Of a DNA stretch of 64,000 nt, positions 23,913 through 33,027 are shown one piece after another. Both the position numbers and the translations under genes were made by a program. The notes under the pieces are model-generated. The model searched no databases. It was not told where the DNA came from and saw only the letters and a list, made by a program, of their open reading frames with translations. The number at the start of each line of letters is the position of its first letter. Within the stretch, counting starts at the first letter, position 1. This DNA comes from Roseateles_B flavus. GTDB taxonomy: Bacteria; Pseudomonadota; Gammaproteobacteria; Burkholderiales; Burkholderiaceae_C. The stretch is taken from the NCBI RefSeq assembly GCF_039872765.1, contig NZ_JBDPZC010000001.1, positions 310,001 through 374,000 on the forward strand, in the 5' to 3' direction.

Positions 23913-26900
23913 TCAGGCAGCCTGCCACTGCTTCATCAGGCCGTCCCACTTGGCGCGGGCGGCGTGCACATGGCGCTCTTTCACGTGGCCGTAGCCGCGG
24001 ATCTCTTCCGGGATGCGCGCGATGTCCGAGGCCAGGGCGAGGCGCTCGGCCGTCAGGCCCTTGGCCAGGATCTGCTCGATGCTGGCGCGGTAGTCCTGGA
24101 TCAGCTGGCGCTCCATCCTGCGTTCGGCGGTGTAGCCGAAGATGTCCAGCGCCGTGCCGCGCAGGCCCTTCAGCTTGGCCAGCACGCCGAAGGCCGGGCG
24201 AATCCAGCTGCCCATCTGCTGCTTGACCAGCTCACCCTTCTCGTTCTTCTTGGCCAGCAGGGGCGGGGCCAGGTGGTGGACGATCTTGTAGTCGCCCTCG
24301 AACTGAGATGCGATCTTCTCGACGAACTTCCGGTCGCTGTGCAGGCGGGCGACCTCGTACTCGTCCTTGTAGGCCATCAGCTTGAACAGATAGCGGGCCA
24401 CGGCCTCGGACAGGCGCGTGCTGTTCAGCGGCTTCTCCGCGGCGCGGACCTTCTCGACGAAGGCCTGGTACTGCGCGGCGTAGGCGGCGTTCTGATAGTC
24501 CGTGAGGAAGGCCACGCGCTTGGTGATCATCTCGTCCAGGCTGTCGCGCTTGACGATGTTGATGACCTGCTGGGCGGCGAACAGCGACTGGACCGCGGCC
24601 AGGTCATGGGCGCAGCGGCGGCCCCATTCGAAGGCGGCCTTGTTGTTGTCGATCTGCACGCCGTTGAGCTCGATCGCACGCATCAGGGCGGCGTAGCTGA
24701 GGGGCACCCGGCCCTGCTGCCAGGCGTAGCCCAGCATCAGCGGGTTGGTGTAGAGCGAGTCGCCCAGCAGCTTGACGGCCACGTCTTCCGCGTCGAAGGC
24801 GCGGAAGTGATCGGTCCCCACGGCCTTGGCCACGGCGGCTTCGCAGGAGGCGCCGGGGAAGGACCAGTCGGCGTTGTTCACGAGGGTCGCGGTGGGCGAG
24901 CCATGCGTGTTCAGCGCGACGAAGGTGCGGCCTTCACGCATGACGGCCAGCGTGGTCTTGTTGGCGGCCACGATGGAATCGCAGGCGATCACCAGCTGCG
25001 CCTCGGCCGTGCCGACCTTGGTGCAGTGGATGTCTTCCGCCTTGTTGGCGATCTGGATGTGGCTCCAGGTCGCACCGCCCTTCTGGGCCAGGCCCGCGGC
25101 GTCCTGCGTGATGACGCCCTTGCCTTCCAGATGGGCGGCCATGCCCAGCAGCTGGCCGATGGTGATCACGCCCGTGCCGCCCACGCCGGCCACCACGATG
25201 CCCCAGGCCTCCTCGGCGTTGGGAATCACGGGCTGGGGCAGCTCGCCCAGCTTGGCATCGAAGGGTGAGATGCGCTTGTCCTTCTTCGGCTTCTTGAGCT
25301 CGCCGCCCTCGATGGTGACGAAGCTCGGGCAGAAGCCCTTCACGCAGCTGAAGTCCTTGTTGCAGGTGTTCTGGTTGATCTGGCGCTTGCGGCCGAAGTC
25401 AGTTTCCAGCGGCTCGATCGAGAGGCAGTTGGACTGGATGGAGCAGTCGCCGCAGCCCTCGCAGACCAGCTCGTTGATCACCGTGCGCTTGGCCGGGTCG
25501 ACCAGCTTGCCGCGCTTGCGGCGGCGGCGCTTTTCGGTGGCGCAGGTCTGGTCGTAGATGATGGCCGTGGTGCCGGCGATCTCGCGGAACTCGCGCTGGA
25601 TGCGGTCCAGCTCGTCGCGGTGGTGCACGGTGACGCCGGCCAGCAGCGCCACGCCGTTGTACTTCTCGGGCTCGTCCGTGACGATCACCAGCTTCTTCAC
25701 GCCTTCCGAGATCAGGCTCTGCATGATCTGCAGCACCGTGTGGCCCTCGGCGCGCTCGCCAACCTGCTGGCCGCCCGTCATGGCGACGGCGTCGTTGTAG
25801 AGGATCTTGTAGGTGATGTTCACGCCCGAGGCGATGCTCTGGCGGATGGCCAGGATGCCCGAGTGGAAGTAGGTGCCGTCGCCCAGGTTCGAGAAGATGT
25901 GCTTCTCGTTGGTGAACCACTGCTGGCCGGTCCAGGGCACGCCCTCGCCGCCCATCTGTGTGAAGGTGGCGGTGTTGCGGCCCGGCATCCAGGTGACCAT
26001 GTAGTGGCAGCCGATGCCGCCCACGGCGCGCGAGCCTTCGGGCACGCGGGTGGAGGTGTTGTGCGGGCAGCCGGAGCAGAACCAGGGCGTGCGGTCGGCG
26101 CCGCCGGCGGCCTTTTCCTCGGCCTTCAGCGCGTTCTCCTTGGCGTCGATGACGGCCACGCGCGCATCCAGGCGGGCGGCGATGTCGGCATCCACGCCCA
26201 GCTTCTTCAGCCGCTTGGCAATGGCGCGGGCGATGAGGGCTGGGGTCAGGTCGGCCTGCGGGCGCAGCAGCCAGTTCTTGCTGGGATTGGGCAGGCCCCA
26301 TTCGCCGCCCATGCCGCCCTCGGCGTCGTCATCGAACTTGCCCAGCACGTGCGGGCGCACGTCGGAGCGCCAGTTGTAGAGCTGCTCCTTGATCTGGTAC
26401 TCGATGACCTGGCGCTTCTCCTCGATCACGAGGATCTCCTGCAGGCCGGTCGCGAAGTCGCGGGTGATGTTGGCCTCCAGCGGCCACACCACATTGACCT
26501 TGTGCAGGCGGATGCCCAGGCGGCGGCAGGTGTCGTCATCCAGGCCGAGGTCGTGCAGGGCCTGGCGGGTGTCGTTCCAGGCCTTGCCGGAGGCGATCAG
26601 GCCCAGGCGGTCGTTGGGCGTGGCGATGACGTTGTAGTTGAGCTTGTTGGCGCGCACATAGGCCAGGGCGGCGTACCACTTGTGGTCCATCATCCGCGCT
26701 TCCTGGTCCAGGGGCGGATCGGGCCAGCGGATGTGCAGGCCGCCGGCCGGCATGGGGAAGTCGTCCGGCGTGATGATGTTGACCCGGTCCGGGTCCACGC
26801 TGACGCTGGCGCCCGATTCCACGATCTCCTGGATGGTCTTCATGCCGGACCACAGGCCCGAGAAGCGGCTCATGGCGATGGCGTGCAGGCCCATGTCCAG

Positions 26901-27470
26901 GATGTCCTGCACGCTGGACGGGAAGAACACCGGGAAGCCCGCGGCCTTGAAGACGTGGTCGCTCTGGTGGGCAGCGGTGGAGCTCTTGGAGATGTGGTCG
27001 TCACCCGCGATGGCGATCACGCCGCCGTGCTTGGAGGTGCCGGCCATGTTGGCGTGCTTGAAGACGTCGATGCAGCGGTCCACGCCCGGGCCCTTGCCGT
27101 ACCAGAGGCCGAAGACGCCGTCGAACTTCGCCTTCTCCTTGAACAGGTCCAGCTGCTGCGTGCCCCACACGGCGGTGGCGCCCAGCTCCTCGTTGACGCC
27201 CGGCTGGAACACGATGTTCTGCTTGGCCAGGTGCTTCTTGGCGGCCATCAGGGCCTGGTCGTAGCCGCCCAGCGGCGAGCCCCGGTAGCCCGAGACGAAG
27301 CCGGCGGTGTTCAGCCCGTTCATCGCGTCCCGCGTGCGTTGCAGCATGGGCAGGCGCACCAGGGCCTGCACGCCGCTCATGAAGGCACGACCGCGGTCGA
27401 GCGCGTACTTGTCGTCCAGGGTGACCTTTTCCAGCGCGCGCAGGATGTGTTCGGGCAGCGGTGCATTCAT
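23913..27470 (-). CDS. Indolepyruvate ferredoxin oxidoreductase, alpha/beta/gamma fused
   Basis: 1185 residues from ATG at 27470. Order: N-terminal pyrimidine/alpha domain (FVSGYRGSPLGGYDQAL near 55-75), thiamine-diphosphate domain (SNLGDGTYFHSG and ILYNDAVAMTGGQ near 530-580), a cysteine-rich ferredoxin-like segment (VCEGCGDCSIQSNCLS and CVKGFCPSF near 680-730), then the gamma domain (GVGGTGVITIGQLLG). Known reaction: oxidative decarboxylation of aryl pyruvates from aromatic amino acids to aryl-acetyl-CoA, passing electrons to ferredoxin or a quinone. This single-chain form is common in aerobic proteobacteria. It is a single gene with a terminator behind it. The partial match GGGGTCAGG at 26242 is probably chance. 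Confidence 0.93.
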   Translation of the reverse strand: MNAPLPEHILRALEKVTLDDKYALDRGRAFMSGVQALVRLPMLQRTRDAMNGLNTAGFVSGYRGSPLGGYDQALMAAKKHLAKQNIVFQPGVNEELGATAVWGTQQLDLFKEKAKFDGVFGLWYGKGPGVDRCIDVFKHANMAGTSKHGGVIAIAGDDHISKSSTAAHQSDHVFKAAGFPVFFPSSVQDILDMGLHAIAMSRFSGLWSGMKTIQEIVESGASVSVDPDRVNIITPDDFPMPAGGLHIRWPDPPLDQEARMMDHKWYAALAYVRANKLNYNVIATPNDRLGLIASGKAWNDTRQALHDLGLDDDTCRRLGIRLHKVNVVWPLEANITRDFATGLQEILVIEEKRQVIEYQIKEQLYNWRSDVRPHVLGKFDDDAEGGMGGEWGLPNPSKNWLLRPQADLTPALIARAIAKRLKKLGVDADIAARLDARVAVIDAKENALKAEEKAAGGADRTPWFCSGCPHNTSTRVPEGSRAVGGIGCHYMVTWMPGRNTATFTQMGGEGVPWTGQQWFTNEKHIFSNLGDGTYFHSGILAIRQSIASGVNITYKILYNDAVAMTGGQQVGERAEGHTVLQIMQSLISEGVKKLVIVTDEPEKYNGVALLAGVTVHHRDELDRIQREFREIAGTTAIIYDQTCATEKRRRRKRGKLVDPAKRTVINELVCEGCGDCSIQSNCLSIEPLETDFGRKRQINQNTCNKDFSCVKGFCPSFVTIEGGELKKPKKDKRISPFDAKLGELPQPVIPNAEEAWGIVVAGVGGTGVITIGQLLGMAAHLEGKGVITQDAAGLAQKGGATWSHIQIANKAEDIHCTKVGTAEAQLVIACDSIVAANKTTLAVMREGRTFVALNTHGSPTATLVNNADWSFPGASCEAAVAKAVGTDHFRAFDAEDVAVKLLGDSLYTNPLMLGYAWQQGRVPLSYAALMRAIELNGVQIDNNKAAFEWGRRCAHDLAAVQSLFAAQQVINIVKRDSLDEMITKRVAFLTDYQNAAYAAQYQAFVEKVRAAEKPLNSTRLSEAVARYLFKLMAYKDEYEVARLHSDRKFVEKIASQFEGDYKIVHHLAPPLLAKKNEKGELVKQQMGSWIRPAFGVLAKLKGLRGTALDIFGYTAERRMERQLIQDYRASIEQILAKGLTAERLALASDIARIPEEIRGYGHVKERHVHAARAKWDGLMKQWQAA

Positions 27471-27820
27471 GCGAGGGGTACTCCGAGAGGGGGTGCCGAA
27501 GAGAGGGTGGACCAGGTCCGGCATCACCTCGCATCAGGAGGTGCATGTGCAGGCGGCTTGTGGCCGCCGGACCTTCCGGGGGGTGGCTGCAGTATGGGCC
27601 GGGGAGGGAGTGTAGGGAAAGAGGGTGGGTGTGTCTTTTCTAAGTTTGCGCAGTCAAGCCCTTGTCTGGCATGAAGATGGTGGCTTCTGGTTCAATTGGG
27701 AAATGTCTTGATCGCTCAATCGCAATAGAGGGAAAAACCCGGAGTCCGAAGGCCTGTGCTGCGGCTGAAAGCTGGCCGTCCGGCGCTCGTCGGGCCGGCG
27801 CATCGCGGCGCGCATGACTT

Positions 27821-28019
27821 AAGGCACCTGATAGATATGTCAGGTGGCTGTCCCGTGAAACTGGGATAACCTGCCGCTACTCGAACAAAGGCGGACGTTT
27901 CGATACAGAGGCGACGCACCGGCTGAAGAGAAAGCAACGAGGATCGCGCGGTGCATCAGGCACTGCTCGGGGAGAAACTGGAGAGGCCCGGCCCGTGATG
28001 GGTCGGGCCTTTTATTTTT
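27821..28019 (+). ncRNA. Candidate structured small RNA ending in an intrinsic terminator
   Basis: Successive plus-strand helices are seen: CACCTGA/TCAGGTG (27825-27831 with 27840-27846, perfect), TCCC/GGGA (27851-27854 with 27863-27866), CCGC/GCGG (27874-27877 with 27891-27894), GCACCG/CGGTGC (27916-27921 with 27949-27954). The last is followed by an 11-bp terminator stem and TTTATTTTT. No ORF ends before this terminator, so it most likely ends a noncoding transcript whose 5' end may lie anywhere from about 27600. It matches no riboswitch or RNA family I can recall; ZTP and glycine riboswitch patterns were considered and do not fit. Confidence 0.5.
27984..28019 (+). terminator. Strong intrinsic terminator
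   Basis: AGGCCCGGCCC pairs with GGGTCGGGCCT (one G-U pair) around the loop GTGAT and is followed by TTTATTTTT. It lies 300 bp upstream of the exporter operon with no coding sequence before it. Confidence 0.9.
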
Positions 28020-28319
28020 GCCACATTGCATGCGGGCGTTTGGAAGGCTGCATCGCACGGCTTGCTGGATGACGCGTCCGGCCAGAGGCGTGGTCTGCCG
28101 CCTGCCTGGGATGTCAGCCGGGTGGACAGGCCCTTGTCGCGCACCCGGCGCTGCTGGCGTGCACCTCGAACGCCGCCCTGACCCCCTGAGCGCCGGCTGG
28201 ATTCATCGCCATGGCCATGGAGAGTGGCAAAGTCTCTCTAGGCAAGCGGTCCGGCCGCGTCGATGATGTTGCGCCTGGCCGGCGGCCAGATTCCATTCCA
28301 AAGAACGAGCGTGAGCCGG

Positions 28320-29666
28320 ATGAGGGAGACCCTGTTCAGAACCGAAGTGATGCAAGTCCAGTCCACCCAGTGGCTGGGCTCCATCCGCATCGGCCGCCCG
28401 CCCAGCTTTGCCTGGCTGACGGGCATCGCCCTGGCCCTGCTGGCCGGGCTGCTGGCCTTTGCGCTGCTGGGCGAGATCAGCCGCAAGGCGCGTGTCTCCG
28501 GTGTGCTGCTGCCCACGGGCGGGCTGATCGGCGTCACCGCGCCGCAGGCCGGCACCGTGGCCGAGCTGCTGGTGAAGGAGGGCGATGAGGTTCAGGCCGG
28601 TCAGCCCCTGCTGAAGATCCGCTCGGAGCGCCGCCTGGCGCAGGGCGACGTGGCCCTGCTCAATGCCCAGGCCCTGGCCCAGCGCCGTCAGAGCCTGGAC
28701 ACCGAGCGCCTCCTGCAGCAGCAGCAGGCCCGCCAGCGCGCCGATGCGCTGAACGACCGCCTGCGCAGCCTGCAGTCCGAGGAGCGCCAGGCCCAGGGCG
28801 AGCTGGACTCCAGCCGCCAGCGCGCCCAGCTGGCGCAGAAGAGCGTCGATCGCTTCAACGAGCTGGCGCGCAGCGGCTATGTCTCGGCCGCCCAGGTCCA
28901 GCAGAAGCAGGAAGAGCTGCTGGATCTGCAGATGCGCGAGCGCAGCGCCGAGCGCAATCTCCAGGCCCTGCAGCGCGATGCCCAGGCCGTGCGCGCCGAC
29001 CTCACCGCCAACGAGACCAGCCTGCGCAGTGCGCTGGCCCTGGTCGACCGCAACCTCGCCAGCCTCTCGCAGGAAGCCAACGAGAACGAGGCCCGCGGCG
29101 CCGCGCTGGTGCAGGCCCCCCAGGCCGGGCGCGTGGCCACGCTGTCCCTGCATGCGGGGCAGTCGGTCCTGGAGGGGCAGGCCTTGCTGAGCCTGGTGCC
29201 CCAGGCCGGCGAGGGCCGGGGCGACCAGGCGCTGGAGGCCCAGCTCTTCGCGCCCAGCCGCACCAGCGGCTTCGTCCAGCCGGGCCAGCAGGTGTGGCTG
29301 CGCTATGCCGCCTACCCCTACCAGAAGTTCGGCATGGCGCGCGGCCGCGTGGTGGCGGTCAGCCAGGCGCCGCTGTCAGCGCAGGAGCTGCCCACCGGGC
29401 AGAGCCAGGCGCTGCAGGCCGCGGGCCAGTCGGGCGAGCCGCTGTACCGCATCCGCGTGGCCCTGGACCGCCAGGACGTGCAGGCCTATGGCGCGACCCT
29501 GCCGCTGAAGCCGGGCATGAGCCTGGACGCCGACGTGCTGCAGCAGCGCCAGAAGGTCTGGGAATGGGTGATGGAGCCCGTCCTGGCCGTGTCCGGCCTG
29601 GCGCCTTTCGTGAACACGCCTGAGGACGGCAGCCCCGCGCCGCAGAAAGCCGGGGCCCCGCGATGA
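28320..29666 (+). CDS. HlyD-family periplasmic adaptor (membrane fusion protein) of a peptide exporter
   Basis: 448 residues from ATG at 28320, chosen because MRETLFRTEVMQ matches the usual beginning of CvaA/RaxA-type adaptors. One membrane helix at about 30-50 (WLTGIALALLAGLLAFAL). A biotinyl-lipoyl half-motif follows (VTAPQAGTVAELLVKEGDEV near 75-95), then a long coiled coil (about 105-215, rich in Gln/Arg/Glu) and the second lipoyl half (VQAPQAGRVATLSLHAGQSV near 260-280). Known role: bridges the inner-membrane ABC exporter to a TolC-like outer-membrane channel. Its stop overlaps the ABC gene start (ATGA). No TolC gene is nearby. Confidence 0.92.
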   Translation: MRETLFRTEVMQVQSTQWLGSIRIGRPPSFAWLTGIALALLAGLLAFALLGEISRKARVSGVLLPTGGLIGVTAPQAGTVAELLVKEGDEVQAGQPLLKIRSERRLAQGDVALLNAQALAQRRQSLDTERLLQQQQARQRADALNDRLRSLQSEERQAQGELDSSRQRAQLAQKSVDRFNELARSGYVSAAQVQQKQEELLDLQMRERSAERNLQALQRDAQAVRADLTANETSLRSALALVDRNLASLSQEANENEARGAALVQAPQAGRVATLSLHAGQSVLEGQALLSLVPQAGEGRGDQALEAQLFAPSRTSGFVQPGQQVWLRYAAYPYQKFGMARGRVVAVSQAPLSAQELPTGQSQALQAAGQSGEPLYRIRVALDRQDVQAYGATLPLKPGMSLDADVLQQRQKVWEWVMEPVLAVSGLAPFVNTPEDGSPAPQKAGAPR

Positions 29667-31783
29667 AACTCTTCCTGCAATCCGAAGCCGCCGAATGCGG
29701 CCTGGCCTGCCTGGCCATGGTCGCGAGCCATCATGGCCTGGGCCAGGACCTGGGCGAGCTGCGCCGGCGCTTCCCCATCTCGCTGAAGGGCGCCAAGCTG
29801 GCCAGCCTCATCAGCCATGCCGGGGCCCTGGGCTTCTCGGCGCGCCCCCTCAAGCTGGAGATGGAGCACCTGGGCCAGCTGAGCCTGCCCTGCGTCCTGC
29901 ACTGGGACCTCAACCATTTCGTGGTGCTCAAGAAGGTCGGTGCCAGGTCTTGCGTGGTGCTGGATCCGGCCATCGGCGAGCGCCGCCTGAGCCTGGCGGA
30001 GATGTCCAGCCACTTCACCGGCGTGGCCCTGGAGCTGACGCCCAATGCCGACTTCAAGCCCGCGAAGCAGGCGCCCCGCCTCTCGCTGGGTTCGCTCACG
30101 GGCAAGGTCAGCGGCCTCAAGCGCTCGCTGCTGCAGATCCTGGCGGTGGCGGTGGTGCTGGAGGCCTTTGCCGTCGTCGCGCCGCTGTTCAACCAGCTGG
30201 TGGTGGACGAGGTGCTCAGCAGCGGAGACGCCGAGCTGCTGGGCGTGCTGGTGCTGGGCTTCGGCCTGCTGCTGCTGATCCAGACCGCGCTGTCCCTGGG
30301 CCGCTCCTGGATGGTGGTGCTGCTGAGCCAGACCCTGGCGCTGCAGTGGCAGTCCAATGTCTTTGCCCACCTGATCCGCCTGCCCACCGCGTTTTTCGAG
30401 AAGCGCCACCTGGGCGACATCACCTCGCGCTTCGGCGCCGTCAACGCGATCCAGCGCAGCCTCACCACCGCGGCCATCGAAGCCGTGCTGGATGGGCTGA
30501 TGGCCCTGATCGCGCTGGCCATGATGCTGCTCTATTCCGTGCCGCTGACCGCCATCGTGCTGGGCGCGGTGGCGGCCTACGGCGCCCTGCGCTGGGTGGC
30601 CTACCGGCCCTTTCGCGATGCCTCCGCCGAACGCCTGATCATTGCCGCCAAGGAGAACACGCACTTCCTGGAGACCCTGCGCGCCATCACGCCGCTGAAG
30701 CTCTATGGCCGCGAGGACGAGCGCCGCGCGCGCTGGCAGAACCTCATCGTCGACGTGCAGAACCGCGACGTGCGCACGGCCAAGATGAGCATGGCCTTCC
30801 AGACCGCCAACACGCTGATCTTCGGCCTGGAGAACCTGGCGGTGCTGTGGCTGGGCGCCCGCACCATCCTGCAAGGCCAGCAGAACCACGCGGTCGCGCT
30901 GACGGTGGGCATGCTCTTCGCCTTCGTCAGCTACAAGAGCCAGTTCACCAGCCGCGTGGGCAAGCTGATCGACTACGGCGTGGAGCTGCGCATGCTGTCC
31001 CTGCATGGCGAGCGCCTGGCCGACATCGTCCTGGAAGCGCCCGAGCAGGACGATGTCCCGCACAGCGAGCTGGACCACCTGGCGCCCTCGCTGGAACTGC
31101 GCAAGGTGTCCTTCCGCTATGCCGAGGGCGAGCCCTGGATCCTCAAGGACGCCAGCTTCAAGGTGGAGGCCGGCGAGAACGTGGCCGTCACCGGCCCCAG
31201 CGGCGCGGGCAAGACCACCCTGCTGAAGATCCTGCTGGGCCTGCTGCCGCCCACCGAGGGCGAGGTGCTCTACGGCGGCGTGCCGGTGCGCCACCTGGGC
31301 GTGCGCAACTTCCGCCGCCAGATCGGCACTGTCATGCAGGAGGACGCCCTCCTGACGGGCAGCCTGGCCGACAACATCAGCTTCTTCGACAGCCATCCGG
31401 ACCGCGATCGCATCGAGCATTGCGCGGCCCTGGCCCAGCTGCATGAGGACATCCGCCGCATGCCCATGGGCTACCAGACCCTGGTGGGCGACCTCGGTTC
31501 GGGCCTGTCCGGCGGCCAGAAGCAGCGTCTCCTGCTGGCCCGCGCCCTCTACAAGCAGCCGCGCGTGCTGGCCCTGGACGAGGCGACCAGCCACCTGGAC
31601 ATCGCCAATGAGCGTGCCGTCACGGCGGCGCTGGCGCAGATGAAGCTGACGCGCCTGGTCATCGCCCACCGACCCGAGACCATCGCAGGCGCCCAGCGCG
31701 TGGTGCAGGTGCGCGAGGGGCAGGTGCTGGAGCTGGCGCGCCAGGTGAGCAACGGGCCGGCGGACAGCACGGCAGCCCTCTGA
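29663..31783 (+). CDS. Peptidase-C39-containing ABC exporter (bacteriocin/microcin type)
   Basis: 706 residues. An N-terminal C39 peptidase has the full catalytic set: Cys12 in QSEAAECGLAC, His85 in LNHFVVL and Asp101 in VVLDPAIG. The transmembrane domain spans about 150-430. The nucleotide-binding domain has Walker A GPSGAGKTT (about 511-519), signature LSGGQKQR and Walker B LALDEATS (Asp639, Glu640). Known of the family: cleaves a leader after Gly-Gly and exports the mature peptide. A complete triad implies an active leader peptidase, hence a Gly-Gly-leader substrate somewhere. No such precursor was found within the flanking kilobases. Confidence 0.93.
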   Translation: MKLFLQSEAAECGLACLAMVASHHGLGQDLGELRRRFPISLKGAKLASLISHAGALGFSARPLKLEMEHLGQLSLPCVLHWDLNHFVVLKKVGARSCVVLDPAIGERRLSLAEMSSHFTGVALELTPNADFKPAKQAPRLSLGSLTGKVSGLKRSLLQILAVAVVLEAFAVVAPLFNQLVVDEVLSSGDAELLGVLVLGFGLLLLIQTALSLGRSWMVVLLSQTLALQWQSNVFAHLIRLPTAFFEKRHLGDITSRFGAVNAIQRSLTTAAIEAVLDGLMALIALAMMLLYSVPLTAIVLGAVAAYGALRWVAYRPFRDASAERLIIAAKENTHFLETLRAITPLKLYGREDERRARWQNLIVDVQNRDVRTAKMSMAFQTANTLIFGLENLAVLWLGARTILQGQQNHAVALTVGMLFAFVSYKSQFTSRVGKLIDYGVELRMLSLHGERLADIVLEAPEQDDVPHSELDHLAPSLELRKVSFRYAEGEPWILKDASFKVEAGENVAVTGPSGAGKTTLLKILLGLLPPTEGEVLYGGVPVRHLGVRNFRRQIGTVMQEDALLTGSLADNISFFDSHPDRDRIEHCAALAQLHEDIRRMPMGYQTLVGDLGSGLSGGQKQRLLLARALYKQPRVLALDEATSHLDIANERAVTAALAQMKLTRLVIAHRPETIAGAQRVVQVREGQVLELARQVSNGPADSTAAL

Positions 31784-31835
31784 GGCGTCGCACTCCTCCA
31801 GTAGGATGGGTGCTCCGCTGCCAGCCTGCCGAGCC

Positions 31836-32381
31836 ATGACCAAGACCAATGCCTCTCTCGCCACCCGCGGACGCCTGCCTGCGCCGGAGTCCGAGGACCC
31901 GCAGGGCGAGCGCCTGGACCGCTGGCATGTGGCCATCCTGGCCGAGCTGCAGCGCGACGCGCGCCTGTCCAATGCGGAGCTGGCCAGCCGCATCGGCCTG
32001 TCCACGGCGCCCACCTGGCGGCGGGTCAAGTGGCTGGAGGAGCAGGGCTACATCACCGGCTACCGCGCCGAGCTGGACCGCCGGCGCCTGGGCCTGGGTG
32101 TGCTGGCCTTCGTGCGCCTGGACGCCGACCGCAACAACGCCTCGGCGACCAAGGTGCTGGAAGAGGCCATCTGCCAGCTGCCCGAGGTGATCTCCTGCCA
32201 CTACATCTCCGGCGCCGGCACCTTCGAGCTGCAGGTGCTGGCCACGGACCTCGACGCCTTCAGCCGCTTCACCATCGACACGCTGCTCAACCTGCCCAAC
32301 GTCAAGGACGTGCACACGAGCTTTTCGCTGGGCGAGGTCAAGGCCGGCGGCGGCGTGCCGCTGGGGCACCTGAAGCCCTGA
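31836..32381 (+). CDS. Lrp/AsnC-family transcriptional regulator
   Basis: 181 residues from ATG at 31836; an ATG at 31806 is possible but has no better ribosome binding site. A ~30-residue N-terminal tail precedes the helix-turn-helix (about 34-80, ILAELQRDARLSNAELASRIGLS). The RAM/AsnC effector domain follows (about 95-165, ICQLPEVISCHYISGAGTFELQV). Known: amino-acid-responsive regulators that form octamers. It follows the exporter gene by 52 bp on the same strand, so it could be cotranscribed, though no functional link is shown. Confidence 0.9.
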   Translation: MTKTNASLATRGRLPAPESEDPQGERLDRWHVAILAELQRDARLSNAELASRIGLSTAPTWRRVKWLEEQGYITGYRAELDRRRLGLGVLAFVRLDADRNNASATKVLEEAICQLPEVISCHYISGAGTFELQVLATDLDAFSRFTIDTLLNLPNVKDVHTSFSLGEVKAGGGVPLGHLKP

Positions 32382-32388
32382 TGGAGCC

Positions 32389-32946
32389 TCAGCGGCCGTC
32401 GCCGGGGCCGGCCGTGGTGATGGTGGCGCTCTGCGGCGTGCGCTGGAAGGCGCTGCGATCGAAGCCCAGCGCTGCCGCACGGTCCAGCAGGGCCTGCAGC
32501 CGTGACTCCGGCAGCTGGGGTTCGCGGGCCAGGACCCAGGCATAACGCCGGTCGGGCGCCCCGACCAGTACCTCGGTATAGCCCTCGTCCAGCGCCAGGA
32601 TCCAGTAGTCCCCGTAGAAGGGCCAGAAGAAGGTGACCCGCAGACGGGCATTGCCTGAATCCGGGACCACCTTGGCATGGCCGCGGACGTCGTCCATGCC
32701 CCCGTCGGCCGTGCGGCAGCGGTTGATCACCTCGATGCGGTTTCCGTCCTGGCGGTACTGCGCCTGGGTGTCGGCCACGCACTGGCGCTGGAAGCGGTTG
32801 GGCAGCCGCGCGATCTCGTACCAGCGGCCGGCGTAGCGCGCCAGGTCCACTTGCGGCACGGTGGGCAGGGGCGCATCCGCCCCGAAGGACAGTCCGGCCA
32901 GGCACAGGGCCGGCAGCATCAGCAGGACGCGGATCATCGAACGCAT
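32389..32946 (-). CDS. Lipocalin (Blc-like), secreted
   Basis: 185 residues from ATG at 32946, supported by AAGGAGG upstream (an ATG 5 codons earlier is less likely). Signal peptide MIRVLLMLPALCLAGLSFG with a type I cleavage site; unlike E. coli Blc there is no clear lipobox. Lipocalin motifs: GRWYEIARLPNRFQ near 40-53, the second strand pattern YWILALDEGYTEVLVG, and the C-terminal YAWVLAREPQL. Known: binds lysophospholipids or fatty acids in the envelope. It is convergent with the Lrp gene with only 7 bp between. Confidence 0.9.
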   Translation of the reverse strand: MRSMIRVLLMLPALCLAGLSFGADAPLPTVPQVDLARYAGRWYEIARLPNRFQRQCVADTQAQYRQDGNRIEVINRCRTADGGMDDVRGHAKVVPDSGNARLRVTFFWPFYGDYWILALDEGYTEVLVGAPDRRYAWVLAREPQLPESRLQALLDRAAALGFDRSAFQRTPQSATITTAGPGDGR

Positions 32947-33027
32947 GGGGACCTCCTTCACATGATGGCTCGGACGCTGGCCGCCGTGCCTCGTCCTCGC
33001 GGCATTCTCGGCCTTGCGCCGGCGGCC

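Larger units (their letters stand above)
27471..28319. other. 849-bp gene-free region between two divergent transcription units
   Basis: No convincing protein gene. The stretch 27630-27740 is clearly less GC-rich than its surroundings. The right half (27821-28019) holds a set of hairpins and a strong plus-strand terminator, described as an RNA candidate. From 28020 to 28319 composition returns to normal and I see no structure. A 48-codon frame at 27671-27817 has no ribosome binding site and was not called. Confidence 0.7.

Noticed and set aside
26242..26252. GGGGTCAGG in the indolepyruvate oxidoreductase gene as an eighth 16-mer copy
   Set aside because: The match stops after 11 bases; within chance for this composition.
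25620..27674. A 684-codon plus-strand frame opposite the indolepyruvate oxidoreductase
   Set aside because: Shadow of the oxidoreductase gene; no recognisable domain and no ribosome binding site.
27671..27817. 48-codon plus-strand frame considered as precursor peptide for the C39 exporter
   Set aside because: No Shine-Dalgarno, no Gly-Gly leader pattern and Arg/Ala-rich end; it also lies ahead of a terminator, away from the exporter.
27840..27900. ZTP-like (CGTGA..CTGG) or ribozyme-like (CTGATA, GAAAC) patterns in the RNA candidate
   Set aside because: The downstream conserved ZTP element and the hammerhead CTGATGA/GAAA/cleavage arrangement are missing; I left it as unassigned.
29944..29954. 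CAGGTCTTGCG in the exporter gene and ACAGGTCTTGCC at 54115 as further 16-mer copies
   Set aside because: They share only 9-11 bases and lack GGGGT; counted as background, though they could be decayed copies.
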